A stretch of DNA of 64,000 nucleotides from Actinomycetota bacterium (GCA_016213625.1 JACQZZ010000003.1:62001-126000); one strand, 5' to 3'; positions 40,483-50,057 are shown, counted from the stretch's first letter. Translations and numbers: made by a program. The notes: generated by a model from the letters alone, not told the origin.

Positions 40483-40677
40483 TCAGCGGCCGAGCGGCAA
40501 AGGGAACTCTTCGAGGTACAGCGCCGTGGCCTCGGCCAGGTTGCGCAGCGCATCCGCCTGGGTCTCGCCCTCCGACGTCGTGCCCGTCTCCGGGTTCAAC
40601 GCGCTGAACCCTCCCTCGGGCGCGGCCCACAGGACGGCGGTCAGTTCGACGGCGTCACCGGGGGCAGGCATGGGCAC
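40483..40677 (-). CDS. HicB-like antitoxin-type small protein
   Basis: 64 residues. The pattern LWAAPEGGFSALNPETGTTS, GETQADALRNLAEATALYLE resembles the partial RNase-H fold of HicB antitoxins. No HicA toxin is found on either side: DUF5655 converges downstream and the MFS gene lies upstream on the same strand. It may therefore be a solitary HicB-like protein with another role. Confidence 0.68.
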   Translation of the reverse strand: MPMPAPGDAVELTAVLWAAPEGGFSALNPETGTTSEGETQADALRNLAEATALYLEEFPLPLGR

Positions 40678-40731
40678 ATCTAATCGGTCGGCTTCACGAT
40701 TCGCAAGGCACGCCGCAGCGCGGGACGGCGA

Positions 40732-41955
40732 CTACTGCTCCTCGGGCGGCTTGAGGTCGCGGAACTGGAACAGCAGGAGGATGTCGTAGAGCGCCTTCAG
40801 GCTGCCGCCGATGACCAGCGGCCACCCGAAGGTGGACTGTCCGAGCATCCACCCGGCGGCGATGGGTGGCAGCGCCGAGGCCAGGCTGCGTGGCACGTTG
40901 GTGACGCTGGCTGCCGCGGGTCGCTCTTCCGGGGTGACGACCGCCATCACGTACGAGGTGCGTGCGGGTACGTCCATCTGCGACAGCGCCGATCGGCAGA
41001 GCAGACAGGTGACCGCCAACCATGCGTTGGGCATGAACGCGGTGAGGATCAGCAGGCCGTTGGCGGGCAGGTGCGTGTAGACCATCGTGCGCACCAGACC
41101 GATGCGCGCCGCGATGCGCACCGCCACCAGCGCGCTGAAGGCCGACAGCACCCCGGCCCAGAAGAACACCGCGCCGCTGATCGCGAGCGAGAGGTCGAAG
41201 CGGCGCTGCAGCCACAGCACGAGCAGCGCGGTGATGACGAACCCGCCGCCGAGCGCGTCCAGGCTGAACAGCGCGGCCAGCCGGTAGACGGTGCGCTTCG
41301 ACTCGCCGAGCGCGCGTGACGGGGCCTCACCGGTGCGCTCGACGGCGGGGGTGAGGTGGCGGTACCTGGTGAGCACCACCACACCGAGCAGGGCGTAGCC
41401 GACGAAGGTGAACCGCAGCGTGGTGGTCGCGTCGAGCGACCACTGCCGAGCGATCCATTCCGGGATGCCGGCCAGCGACGCACCGAGTGCGGCCACGAGC
41501 GCGCCGATCAGGCTGTAGCGGGCGAAGAGCGCGGTTCGCTGCGAGTCGGGCGCGGTGGCCGGCAGGAGAGCCTGTTCGGTGGGGAGGAACACGCTCACGT
41601 CGCCACCGCTGGGGTTCAACGTGCCGATCAGCCCGACGAACGCAAGCGGCCAGAAGCCGGTGAACAGGGCGAACCCCACGCCGGTGGCGATCATCAACAC
41701 CGACACCATCTGCAGCAGTCGTCGCCGCGGGTAGGCGTGCGCGCGCAAACCCACCGTCAACGTGAGCGCGGCCGACCCCAGCAGCGTCATCGTGACGACC
41801 ACGCCGATGCGCACCTCGCTCAGCCCGACCGCCGTGAGGTACGCGGCGAGCACCACGCTGACCATGCCGTCGCCGAGCGCGCGGATGCCGCGTGTCTCCA
41901 GCAGCACGGACGCGTCGCTGGACGCGCCGTCAGGCAGCAGGCGCAGTCGTGTCAC
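40732..41955 (-). CDS. Major facilitator superfamily transporter
   Basis: 407 residues from GTG 41953-41955, about 12 membrane helices. Loop 2-3 has LTVGLRAHAYPRRRLLQMVS (GxxxDxxGRR/K-type motif, degenerate), and the central loop carries RYRHLTPAVERTGEAPSRAL. It resembles drug or sugar exporters of actinobacteria, but the substrate is not evident. A predicted gap of 54 bp separates it from the HicB-like gene. Confidence 0.88.
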   Translation of the reverse strand: MTRLRLLPDGASSDASVLLETRGIRALGDGMVSVVLAAYLTAVGLSEVRIGVVVTMTLLGSAALTLTVGLRAHAYPRRRLLQMVSVLMIATGVGFALFTGFWPLAFVGLIGTLNPSGGDVSVFLPTEQALLPATAPDSQRTALFARYSLIGALVAALGASLAGIPEWIARQWSLDATTTLRFTFVGYALLGVVVLTRYRHLTPAVERTGEAPSRALGESKRTVYRLAALFSLDALGGGFVITALLVLWLQRRFDLSLAISGAVFFWAGVLSAFSALVAVRIAARIGLVRTMVYTHLPANGLLILTAFMPNAWLAVTCLLCRSALSQMDVPARTSYVMAVVTPEERPAAASVTNVPRSLASALPPIAAGWMLGQSTFGWPLVIGGSLKALYDILLLFQFRDLKPPEEQ

Positions 41956-42015
41956 CCTTGGCCGCGCCCGAGTCGCATGGCACGACCATACGACTCGGGG
42001 TCGAGCCGGGCGGCG

Positions 42016-44319
42016 CTACGGGAAGGGCAGCGGACCGCCGCCCTCGCCGCCGGCGTCCATCTCCTGATCGAACTCCATCGCGCCGGGGCCGGCGAGCGTC
42101 GGGTCGTCGAACGACATGCCGCCCTGCTCGCCGAAGCTGACCGGGGTGAAGCCCATGTCGTTCCCCCCGTACTGCATCTCACCCACGGGTGCCTGGAACG
42201 CGAACCCGCCGTCGTCGCCGGGTGCTCCGAAGCTCTCCTCGCCACCCATGGCCACGTCGTCGGAGCCCTGCGGGGGCAGGTTCGACGGGTCGAGGGTGGG
42301 CATGCGCTCCACCAGGTCGGGGCGCACCGTGGTGATGCCGAAGCCGGGGATGCGTTCGAGCTGCACCTCCAGCACGTCGACGTCCATCGTGTCGCCCTGC
42401 GGTGTCTCGTCGCCGGGGCTGGAGGTGTCGGGCGGGGTCGACAGGTCGGGCATGTTCGGCCCGTCGCCGCGACCGGTGTTGGTGAAACGGCCGTCGAACA
42501 CTCCGCCGACGGTGATCTCGGCAGCGCTCAGCCGACCGCCGATGAGGATGGACCCGGTGTCGGCGTCGGGGTCGCGCATGCCCTCGTCGCCGGCATCGGG
42601 GTCGTCGCTCGTGTCATCGCTCGTGTCATCGCTCGTGTCATCCTTCTCGGCGTCGGCCTTCTCGGCGTCGGCCTTCTGCTGCGCCTCTTCGCGCTCGCGC
42701 TCCTCGGCCAGCTGCTCCATCGACTTCTCGGTCAGCTTCACGTTGCCCTGCTCGGTGTGGTTGACCGCGGTGGAACCCTGCCCCTGCGTCGACGTGATCG
42801 ACGTGCCGCCGAACTCGATGCCGTCGCCACCTCCACCATCGTCCCCGGGCGTGGAGGGCGAGACGGGGTCGTTGTTGCCGATGCCTTCGTTCTTGGTGCC
42901 GAGCGGACCGATGCTGAGACCGGCCCCCGCGGAGGGTTCGCTGCCGCGGGATCCCTGTGCTCCCACGCCGTCGGCCTCGGGTGCCGACCCGCTGCCCAGG
43001 TTGCCGAGGGCCGAGTCGATGTCGGCACCGAGGCCGCTGTTGGATCCGCCTGCCGGAGGGGGCGCCTGACCGCCGGTGCCGCCCGGCTCGGTCTGCCGGC
43101 CGCCGGTGGCCCCGGTGTTCGAACCGCCCGAACCCGCGCCCGGGCTGGGCTCGTGCATCGGTCGGTCGCCGGGGTCCATCCCGCCGGCGCCCTTGCCGGC
43201 ACCCGAACCCGCTCCCTCGCCGGCACCGGTCCCGGCACCGGTCCCGCCGCCGGTGCCGGTCCCGCCGCCGCCCATCTCGCGCATCGTGCCGCCCTGGCCC
43301 CTGCCGGGTTGCTGGCCGGGCAACGAACCGAGTCCGGTCGAGCCCGGCACCCTGATGCCGTCGGGCATGGGAACCGAATTGCCGGGCACCGTCAGGTCGG
43401 GTGCGCCGCCCGTGTTGCCGGTGCCGTTGGGGTCCAGCCCGAACTGCTTGCCCACGCTGTCCAGCAGGTCCTTGCCCGCGTCGGTGGTGGGGCCATCGGG
43501 GTGCAACGCGTCGACGAACGCGTCGGCGTCGGCCTGGCTGATGTCGGGCATCTCCGGCGGGCGAGGTGCGTTCGGGCCGGCCACCGGCACGGTGCCACCC
43601 TTGCCCGGTTCCTCGCGGATGACGGTGCTGCCCACGGACTTGCCGTCGTTCAGCTGCTCCTCCACGATCGAGATGCCGTCGCCGGAGAGGCTCTCGCGCA
43701 CCGTCGTGGTGCGCTTGCCGTCGCCGTCCTCGTCGACGTAGGTCGCCACGGTCTCCAGGCGCCCGTCGGGCCGTGCCGTCTTCACGATCGTCGCGTGGAT
43801 GTCACCGATGTCCGCCTCGATGGTGGTGGAGTAGCCCTCGGTCTCGAGCTTCTCGCGGGTGAGACCGTTCCTGATCAGCTCCTGTGTCTCCTGCATGATC
43901 CTCGCCTCGGAGGCGGCCAGCGGGGAGCTCCACTCCGGCGGCTTCGGGACCCTCTCCACCACGTGTTCACCGGTGAACGGATCGTCGTACTCGTTGGTGA
44001 TGGTGTTGGCCTCGGCCTCCTTCTCCGCCCGTTCCTTCTCGGCCGCTTCCTTCGCCGCGGCCGCCGCTGCAGCGCGTTCACGCGCCTCGGCCTTCATCGT
44101 CTCCTGGAACCTCAGGCCGCCGAGCATCTCGTCGACCTTCGGGTCGCTGGGGTCCACGCCCAATGCGCCGGCGAGTTCTTCGCGCGACGGCAGGTTGCTG
44201 TCGGTGGACGACCCACCCGCTCCGCCGCCGCCTTCGGTGCCGCCGCCTTCGTCGGTGGGCGGCGTCTCGTCGACGGGCTCCACTTCCTTCTTCGGGTCGC
44301 TGTCCTGAGGAGTTGCCAT
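42016..44319 (-). CDS. Large acidic low-complexity protein of unknown function
   Basis: 767 residues, ATG start, no signal peptide, no membrane helix. Order: Gly/Thr/Glu-rich N-terminus; a charged coiled-coil stretch (about 75-108, ERAAAAAAAKEAAEKERAEK); a more ordered region about 125-280 (DGDGKRTTTVRESLSGDG); a very Gly-rich centre with GTGTGGGTGAGTGAGEGAGS; a helix with DTSDDTSDDTSDD, encoded by a perfect DNA repeat near 42601-42645; and an acidic tail ending GGGPLPFP. Almost Cys-free. I recognise no family. Possibilities are an envelope or division scaffold or a non-classical secreted protein. GC skew and codon use look native. Confidence 0.65.
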   Translation of the reverse strand: MATPQDSDPKKEVEPVDETPPTDEGGGTEGGGGAGGSSTDSNLPSREELAGALGVDPSDPKVDEMLGGLRFQETMKAEARERAAAAAAAKEAAEKERAEKEAEANTITNEYDDPFTGEHVVERVPKPPEWSSPLAASEARIMQETQELIRNGLTREKLETEGYSTTIEADIGDIHATIVKTARPDGRLETVATYVDEDGDGKRTTTVRESLSGDGISIVEEQLNDGKSVGSTVIREEPGKGGTVPVAGPNAPRPPEMPDISQADADAFVDALHPDGPTTDAGKDLLDSVGKQFGLDPNGTGNTGGAPDLTVPGNSVPMPDGIRVPGSTGLGSLPGQQPGRGQGGTMREMGGGGTGTGGGTGAGTGAGEGAGSGAGKGAGGMDPGDRPMHEPSPGAGSGGSNTGATGGRQTEPGGTGGQAPPPAGGSNSGLGADIDSALGNLGSGSAPEADGVGAQGSRGSEPSAGAGLSIGPLGTKNEGIGNNDPVSPSTPGDDGGGGDGIEFGGTSITSTQGQGSTAVNHTEQGNVKLTEKSMEQLAEEREREEAQQKADAEKADAEKDDTSDDTSDDTSDDPDAGDEGMRDPDADTGSILIGGRLSAAEITVGGVFDGRFTNTGRGDGPNMPDLSTPPDTSSPGDETPQGDTMDVDVLEVQLERIPGFGITTVRPDLVERMPTLDPSNLPPQGSDDVAMGGEESFGAPGDDGGFAFQAPVGEMQYGGNDMGFTPVSFGEQGGMSFDDPTLAGPGAMEFDQEMDAGGEGGGPLPFP

Positions 44320-44352
44320 GCGGAGAAGTTCGCGCGATCGACGGCCGCTGTC

Positions 44353-44370
44353 ACCGGGAACCTTCCCGGT
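44353..44370 (-). terminator. Hairpin after the sulfatase gene
   Basis: ACCGGGAA at 44353-44360 and TTCCCGGT at 44363-44370 form a perfect palindrome with a two-base centre (in practice a shorter stem with a larger loop). It lies between the end of the sulfatase gene and the start of the low-complexity protein gene on the same strand. Confidence 0.45.
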
Positions 44371-44410
44371 TCGCGAAATCTTGAAGGTCGCGGGCTGGCC
44401 GCCCCGCGGT

Positions 44411-46783
44411 CTACTGGTCGGCCATCAGCCGGCGCATCTCGGCCTCGTCGTGCTGCAGCAGGTCGCCCGAGAGGTCGACCACCAGCTGCTCGATCGTGCC
44501 GGTGAAGCGGAACGGTGCCGCGAACCGCGCGGGGTCGCACGAGTCGAACGCCGCGTAGCCGCAGCTGAACCCGACGGGGCCGAACCGGTTCGGTGTGGAG
44601 TAGGGCAGCGCGGCCGCACCGACGAGCGCGCCGTCGACGTAGAGCAGACTGTTGCCGGGAGGCCCCCACCCCTTGCCGAAGTTCGGCTGACCCGTGGGCT
44701 CGAACTCGTAGCGCACGGTGTGTCGGCCGGGTGCGAGCGGTGCCGACGAGCTCACCCTGAAGCGCGCTTTGTTCACGTAGTTGAGGACGTGGTGCAGATG
44801 GCCGTCCTGCACGAAGAACGCGTAGCCGCCGTGGCGGTTGCCGTGATGGGCGAGGATGCCCTCGGCGCCATCGTCGGGGATCTCGATGTCGGCCGTGAGG
44901 CTCCACGGCCGGTTGTACGGGCGCGGCGAGGCGCCGAAGTACACGGGCGCGGTGTCGGGGTACCACACCTGTCGATCGGCGTGAGTGCCCACCGACGGGC
45001 GACGTTCGCGCAGGCGACTGGCGCCAGCCGCGGCCAGCGGGAACACACCGTACGTCTCGGCCTCGTGGTACCAGCGCAACACCATCTCGGCGAGCTGCTC
45101 GGGGTGCTCGGCGGCGAGGTTGCGGGTCTCGGTGGGGTCGGTGCGCAGGTCGTACAGCTCCCACCCGGTGGCGTCGAGGTCGTCGAGGGTGGCCTCGTCG
45201 AGTGACATCCCGAAGAAGCGGCCCTTCTCGGCCGCCTCGGCGAAGCTCGGGCCGGGGAACGGACAGTTCGCCTTCCACCCCTCGTGGTAGATCGAGCGGC
45301 TGCCGAACATCTCGAAGTACTGGGTGGTGTGGTGGCTCGGCGCCGCGGGGTCGTCGAAGGTGTGGGTGAAGCTCACGCCGTGCACGTCGCTCTGCGGCAC
45401 ACCGCGCAGCACGGTCGGGCGCGCCACGCCGACGGCGTCGAGGATGGTGGGCATCAGGTCGGTCACGTGTGCCCACTGGTGGCGCACCTCGCCGCTCGCG
45501 TCGATGCCCTTCGGCCAGTGGACGATGCACGGGTCGGTCACGCCACCGCGGTAGGTCTCGCGCTTCCAGCGACGGAATGGCGTGTTGCCCGCCGAGGTCC
45601 AGCCCCACGAGTAGTGCGCGTACGTGTCGGGGTTGCCCCACGCGTCGAAGTGCTCGAGGTTGTCCTCCAGCGTCTCGTGCACGCCGTTGAAGAACAGCAC
45701 CTCGTTGAACGTGCCGTGCAGTCCGCCCTCGGCGCTGGCCCCGTTGTCGGAGATGACGACCACGATGGTGTTGTCCAGCTCGCCGAGCCCGTCGATGAAG
45801 TCGATCACCCGGCCGAGGTGGTGGTCGGTCTGTTCGATGAAGCCGGCGTACACCTCCATCTGTCGGGCGTACATGCGCTGGGCGTCGTCGGAGAGCGAGT
45901 CCCACGCCGGCACGTCGGGGTCGCGCTCGGCGGGTTGGCAGTGTTGGGGCAACAGGCCCAGCGCCTGTTGACGGGCGAACACCTGCTCGCGGTACGCGTC
46001 CCATCCGGCGTCGAAGCGGCCGCGGTAGCGGTCGATCCACTCCTGTTCCACCTGGTGCGGCGAGTGGCCGGCGCCGGGTGCGTAGTAGAGGAAGAACGGC
46101 TTGTCGGGCGCGTGGACGTGGGCGTCCTTGATGAACTGGATGGCGCGGTCGGCGAGGTCGATGTTGAGGTGGTAGCCCTCCTCCGGCGTGCTGGGCGGGC
46201 GCACGGAATGGTTGTCGTAGGTGAGGTCGGGGAACCACTGGTCGGTCGAGCCGCCCATGAACCCGTAGAAGCGTTCGAACCCGCGACCGAGCGGCCAACG
46301 GTGGAAGGGCCCGGCGGTGGTGCTCTCCGTGGGCGGGGTGAGGTGCCACTTGCCGACGGCGAACGTGTTGTACCCGGCGGCCAGCAGTGCCTCGGAGAGG
46401 GACCCGTGCTCGAAGCCGATGAAGCAGTGGTGGGCGGGGTAGCCGAGCGAGGTCTCGGTGATGGCCGACACGCCGATGCTGTGGTGGTTGCGGCCGGTGA
46501 GCAGGCAGCCGCGGGTGGGTGTGCACAGCGCCGTGGTGTGGAAGTTTGCGTAGCGCAGGCCGCGGTCGGCGAGCCGGTCGAGGGTGGGGGTCTCGCACAG
46601 GCCGCCGTACGCGGAGAACTGGCCGAAGCCGACGTCGTCCCACACCACGACGACCACGTTGGGCGAGCCGGGCGCGGTGCGCAGCGGCGCGGGCCATGCC
46701 GCGGTCGACGTCTCGAGCGTGCGCCCGATCGTGCCCGGGAACTCGTCGCCCGGCGCGTACTCCACCCACGGTGTGTTGCTCAT
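44411..46783 (-). CDS. Type I arylsulfatase
   Basis: 790 residues. Hydrolyses sulfate esters using a formylglycine made from Cys in the motif LCTPTRGCLLTGRNHHSIGV (C-T-P-T-R fits CxPxR) at about residue 87. Metal ligands are suggested in VVVWDDVGFGQFSAYGG and VVISDNGAS. The C-terminal 200 residues form an extra beta-sandwich region (VNKARFRVSSSAPLAPGRHT). No signal peptide is visible. It diverges from an alkyl-sulfatase-like gene with 70 bp between starts, suggesting a shared sulfate-ester scavenging role. Confidence 0.93.
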   Translation of the reverse strand: MSNTPWVEYAPGDEFPGTIGRTLETSTAAWPAPLRTAPGSPNVVVVVWDDVGFGQFSAYGGLCETPTLDRLADRGLRYANFHTTALCTPTRGCLLTGRNHHSIGVSAITETSLGYPAHHCFIGFEHGSLSEALLAAGYNTFAVGKWHLTPPTESTTAGPFHRWPLGRGFERFYGFMGGSTDQWFPDLTYDNHSVRPPSTPEEGYHLNIDLADRAIQFIKDAHVHAPDKPFFLYYAPGAGHSPHQVEQEWIDRYRGRFDAGWDAYREQVFARQQALGLLPQHCQPAERDPDVPAWDSLSDDAQRMYARQMEVYAGFIEQTDHHLGRVIDFIDGLGELDNTIVVVISDNGASAEGGLHGTFNEVLFFNGVHETLEDNLEHFDAWGNPDTYAHYSWGWTSAGNTPFRRWKRETYRGGVTDPCIVHWPKGIDASGEVRHQWAHVTDLMPTILDAVGVARPTVLRGVPQSDVHGVSFTHTFDDPAAPSHHTTQYFEMFGSRSIYHEGWKANCPFPGPSFAEAAEKGRFFGMSLDEATLDDLDATGWELYDLRTDPTETRNLAAEHPEQLAEMVLRWYHEAETYGVFPLAAAGASRLRERRPSVGTHADRQVWYPDTAPVYFGASPRPYNRPWSLTADIEIPDDGAEGILAHHGNRHGGYAFFVQDGHLHHVLNYVNKARFRVSSSAPLAPGRHTVRYEFEPTGQPNFGKGWGPPGNSLLYVDGALVGAAALPYSTPNRFGPVGFSCGYAAFDSCDPARFAAPFRFTGTIEQLVVDLSGDLLQHDEAEMRRLMADQ

Positions 46784-46853
46784 CTGACCCCCCGGTCCGT
46801 CGCTGGGGCATCAACGTAGATCCCGCCGCACCCCTGTCCGTTACCGTCGCGCC

Positions 46854-48569
46854 ATGCCCGACGCTCGTCCGTCCCGTTCCTTCGAGCCCGACGGTGCACA
46901 CACCGTCACCGCGCCCGGCGGCCAGATCGCCCATGCCGCGCACGTGGCGCAGAGCGAGCGGTTGGCGCGCCGGCTCTACGAGGTGATGCCCGGTGTGTGG
47001 ACGTTGGTGGGCAACGGCCTGTCAAACCAGACGTTCGTCGACGCGCCCGAGGGCATCATCGCCATCGACACCGGCGAGTCGGTGGAGGAGATGGCGTCGG
47101 CGTTGGGCGAACTGCGGGCGGTCACCGACCGTCCGATCGTGGCGGTGCTGTACACGCACTTCCACTACGTGAACGGCACGGCCGCGGTGCTGGCCGAGCG
47201 GCCGGGCGTGGAGGTGCCCATCCACGGCCACGAGCGCATCGCCGGCAACCTTCGTCGAGCGGGCGGCGAGGTGGCGCCCACCTACGGGCGTGGGTTGGTG
47301 GAGCAGTTCGCGGTGGCCATGCCCACCTCGGGTCCCGATGGCACGGTGAACGTGGGGCTCGGCAACTTCTATCGCGACCCGGCGCACGCGCCGTTCACTG
47401 GTGGACACGTGCCGGTGACCCATCCGTTCGATGGGGCGACGGTGCTGCAGGTGGCCGGGTTGGAGGTGCACGTGCAGCCCGCGCCGAGCGACGCCGACGA
47501 CTCGGTGACGTTCTGGTTCCCGGCGTTGGGCGTGGCGGTGCACAACCTGGTGTGGCCGGTGCTGTTCAACGTGTTCGCCATCCGTGGCGAGGAGTACCGC
47601 GACCCGCGGGTGATGCTCACCGGACTCGACCATCTGCTGTCGCTGGGTGCCGACCACCTGGTGGCCACGCACGGCCCGCCGATGAGCGGGCGCGATGAGA
47701 TCGCGCGGCGGGTCACCCGCTATCGCGACTCCATCCAGTTCCTGTGGGACCAGACGGTGCGCCACACGAACCGGGGGCTGAGTTCGGTGGAGGTGGGGCA
47801 CGCGGTGCGCCTGCCCGACCAGTGCGACGACGATTTCATCACGAGCGAGCTGTACGGGGTGACCGAGCACCACGCCCGCCAGATCCGCTCCGGATTGTTC
47901 GGGTTCTTCGACGGCGACCCCGCCAACCTGTTCCCGCTGCCGCCGGCCGAGCGCGCACGGCGAACGATCGCCGGGTTCGGCGGTCGCGAGGTGGTGCGTG
48001 CGCAGGTGACCGAGGCGCTCAACGCGGGCGACGCGCGGTGGGCCGTCGAGTTGGCATCGATGCTGGTGCGCGACGACGGCGACGAGACCGACCGGCATCT
48101 GCTGGCGTCGGCGTTGCGGATGGTGGCGCAGCGCACGTCGGCCGCCAACATCCGCAACTGGTGCATCACCCGCGCGCGCGAACTCGACGGCTCGCTCGAC
48201 CTCGAGCGTCTGCGCCAGCACCGGTTCTCGACCCGTCAGGTGCTGGCGGGCGGTGCGGTGCGGTCGGTGCCGGTGTTGCGAGTGCTGCTGGATCCGGAAG
48301 CGGCCGTGGGCGTGGACACCCACGTGCGCTGGGAGTTCGACGACGGCACGTCGGCCGGCCTGCACGTGCGCAACTGCGTGGCGGTGCCCACCGAAGGCGA
48401 GGGTGCCGACGTGACGGTGCGGTGCTCGCCCCAGGTGTGGGCGGAGCTGCTGGGTGGGCAGCGCACGTTGTCGGCGGCGCTGGCTGACGGGTCGATGCAG
48501 GTGGTCGACGACGTTCGTCGCCTTCAGGCCGCGCTGCGGGTGTTCGACGTGGAGGGCCTGCGCAGCTGA
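46854..48569 (+). CDS. Alkyl-sulfatase-like metallo-beta-lactamase fold protein
   Basis: 571 residues with an N-terminal metallo-beta-lactamase domain, a helical dimerisation region (about 300-430: ELYGVTEHHARQIRSGLFGF) and a C-terminal SCP2-like domain, the order seen in SdsA1/BDS1 alkyl sulfatases. The first metal motif reads VLYTHFHYVNGTAAV: it keeps H-x-H but lacks the following D-H of H-x-H-x-D-H. Other sites include VHGHERI-type and ATHGPPMSG. Activity therefore needs proof. It diverges from the arylsulfatase. Confidence 0.85.
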   Translation: MPDARPSRSFEPDGAHTVTAPGGQIAHAAHVAQSERLARRLYEVMPGVWTLVGNGLSNQTFVDAPEGIIAIDTGESVEEMASALGELRAVTDRPIVAVLYTHFHYVNGTAAVLAERPGVEVPIHGHERIAGNLRRAGGEVAPTYGRGLVEQFAVAMPTSGPDGTVNVGLGNFYRDPAHAPFTGGHVPVTHPFDGATVLQVAGLEVHVQPAPSDADDSVTFWFPALGVAVHNLVWPVLFNVFAIRGEEYRDPRVMLTGLDHLLSLGADHLVATHGPPMSGRDEIARRVTRYRDSIQFLWDQTVRHTNRGLSSVEVGHAVRLPDQCDDDFITSELYGVTEHHARQIRSGLFGFFDGDPANLFPLPPAERARRTIAGFGGREVVRAQVTEALNAGDARWAVELASMLVRDDGDETDRHLLASALRMVAQRTSAANIRNWCITRARELDGSLDLERLRQHRFSTRQVLAGGAVRSVPVLRVLLDPEAAVGVDTHVRWEFDDGTSAGLHVRNCVAVPTEGEGADVTVRCSPQVWAELLGGQRTLSAALADGSMQVVDDVRRLQAALRVFDVEGLRS

Positions 48570-48582
48570 GGCAGGCGGGCGG

Positions 48583-49458
48583 TCATGCCAGCCGGCGGAA
48601 CCGCCAGGCAGCGCCGGCGCGTTCGACTCGACCGAGCGGTGCCATCGCGAAGTGCGTACCGGCGACCACCGTGCCGTTCGAGCAGCAGTCGTCGAGGAAC
48701 GCAGCGCGAGTGCGCGACGCCAACGCCGCGTCGCAGTCGCCCACCTCGGCGATCGACGTGTCGCCGCACTGCAGCTGGTGGTGCATCAGGTCGCCGGAGA
48801 TCACCAGGGGTTCGCCGCCCGTGTCGATGGCCAACGACACGTGCCCCGGCGTGTGGCCGGGAGTCGAGATGAGGCGGAGGCCGTCGCCCAGCTCGGCATC
48901 GGCCGCCACCACATCGGCCAGCCCGGCGCGCAGGATGGGTTCGATGGAGTCGCCGAACGGGTCCTGCCCGGTGCGCCGTTCCTCCGTGGCGGCCCAGTCG
49001 AGCTCGTTGCCGACGTACAGGTGACGGGCGTTGGCGAACGTCGGCGTCCACTCGCCGTCGATGCGCTGCGTGTCCCACCCGAGGTGGTCGTCGTGGAGGT
49101 GGGTGTGGACCACCGTGTCGATGTCGCCGACCGAGAACCCGGCCTCATGGAATCGATCCAACCAGGGTGTGCTGAGGTCGTTCCAGAACGGCAGGCTGCG
49201 CTGCTTGCCGTTGCCCACGCAGGGGTCGACGAGCACGGTCCGCGTGCCGATCTGCACCACGAACGCCTGCACCCGCATCGCGATGGCGCCGCCCGGATCG
49301 GCGATGCCGTCCTCGTCGGCGAGCCAGTCCATCGAACGCACGTCGTCGGCCGTGATCGACGGGAAGAAGAACTGCGGTGGCACCCGCGCGGTCTCGGATT
49401 CCACGAGTGCGGTGATGGTCGCCGAGCCGATCTGCCAGCGTTGCGTCGCGTCCGTCAT
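48583..49458 (-). CDS. Metallo-beta-lactamase fold hydrolase
   Basis: About 291 residues from ATG 49456-49458, although the open frame continues upstream. A full metal motif VVHTHLHDDHLGWDTQR is present, along with RLISTPGHTPGHVSLAI and the last His in GTHFAMAPLG. It resembles lactonase/AHL-acylase-like or quorum-quenching MBL proteins (FWNDLSTPWLDRFHEAGFSV). The substrate is unknown. Converges with the alkyl-sulfatase-like gene. Confidence 0.88.
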   Translation of the reverse strand: MTDATQRWQIGSATITALVESETARVPPQFFFPSITADDVRSMDWLADEDGIADPGGAIAMRVQAFVVQIGTRTVLVDPCVGNGKQRSLPFWNDLSTPWLDRFHEAGFSVGDIDTVVHTHLHDDHLGWDTQRIDGEWTPTFANARHLYVGNELDWAATEERRTGQDPFGDSIEPILRAGLADVVAADAELGDGLRLISTPGHTPGHVSLAIDTGGEPLVISGDLMHHQLQCGDTSIAEVGDCDAALASRTRAAFLDDCCSNGTVVAGTHFAMAPLGRVERAGAAWRFRRLA

Positions 49459-49547
49459 GCACGAAGAGTAGACGGGGAGCGCGACCCCGATGACCCCGCT
49501 GCGGGCGAGGCGTACCATGAGATCGGACGTTCGTGAAGGGAGGCACC

Positions 49548-50033
49548 ATGTCGTGCTGTTCGAAGTCGTTCGTCGGTCGGTTGGTGGTGGTGAAGCTGGT
49601 GGTGCTGGGTGCCCTGGCGGCCGTGTGGTTCCTGGGGATGCGCAACAAGTGGGCACCCGTGCTCGACTTCCAGCGGAAGGTGAACCGGCGCGTCGTCAAT
49701 CCGCGCCAGATGCGCGATGCCGGCACGCCCGGTGCGTATGCGGCGGTGATCCGCCACACCGGTCGCATCTCGGGCGCGGCGTACGAGACCCCGGTGGTGC
49801 CATTCCCGCATGGCGACCGGTACGTGATCGCCCTGCCCTACGGCACGCGGCCCGACTGGGTGAAGAACGTGTTGGGCGCGGGCACCGCGGAACTGGTGCA
49901 CGAGGGTGAGACGTTCACCGTCACGTCCCCGGTCGTGCGGTCGCTGGCGCCCGACGACGTGCCGGCCAATGAACAGCGGGCGCTGCGCGTGTTCGGCAAC
50001 ACCGAGTGCCTCGAGGTGCGCCGGGTCGCCTGA
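49548..50033 (+). CDS. Membrane-anchored F420-type nitroreductase family protein
   Basis: 161 residues from ATG 49548, with GGGAGG immediately upstream. The N-terminal segment RLVVVKLVVLGALAAVWFLG is a membrane anchor; the Ddn-like split barrel follows (RHTGRISGAAYETPVVPFPH, RPDWVKNVLGAGTAELVHEG). Probably uses F420H2. MSCCSKS gives a Cys pair near the N-terminus. A second member of the family is at 38156. Confidence 0.85.
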   Translation: MSCCSKSFVGRLVVVKLVVLGALAAVWFLGMRNKWAPVLDFQRKVNRRVVNPRQMRDAGTPGAYAAVIRHTGRISGAAYETPVVPFPHGDRYVIALPYGTRPDWVKNVLGAGTAELVHEGETFTVTSPVVRSLAPDDVPANEQRALRVFGNTECLEVRRVA

Positions 50034-50057
50034 CGCGGCTGTGTCAGCCTGTCGGTC

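Noticed and set aside
41356-44505. 1049-codon plus-strand open frame
   Set aside because: Antisense to the MFS and low-complexity genes; long only because of GC bias, with Arg/His-rich shadow composition.
44112-46943. 943-codon minus-strand frame around the sulfatase gene
   Set aside because: It is out of frame with the sulfatase, whose translation carries all the catalytic motifs; this one is Arg-rich noise.
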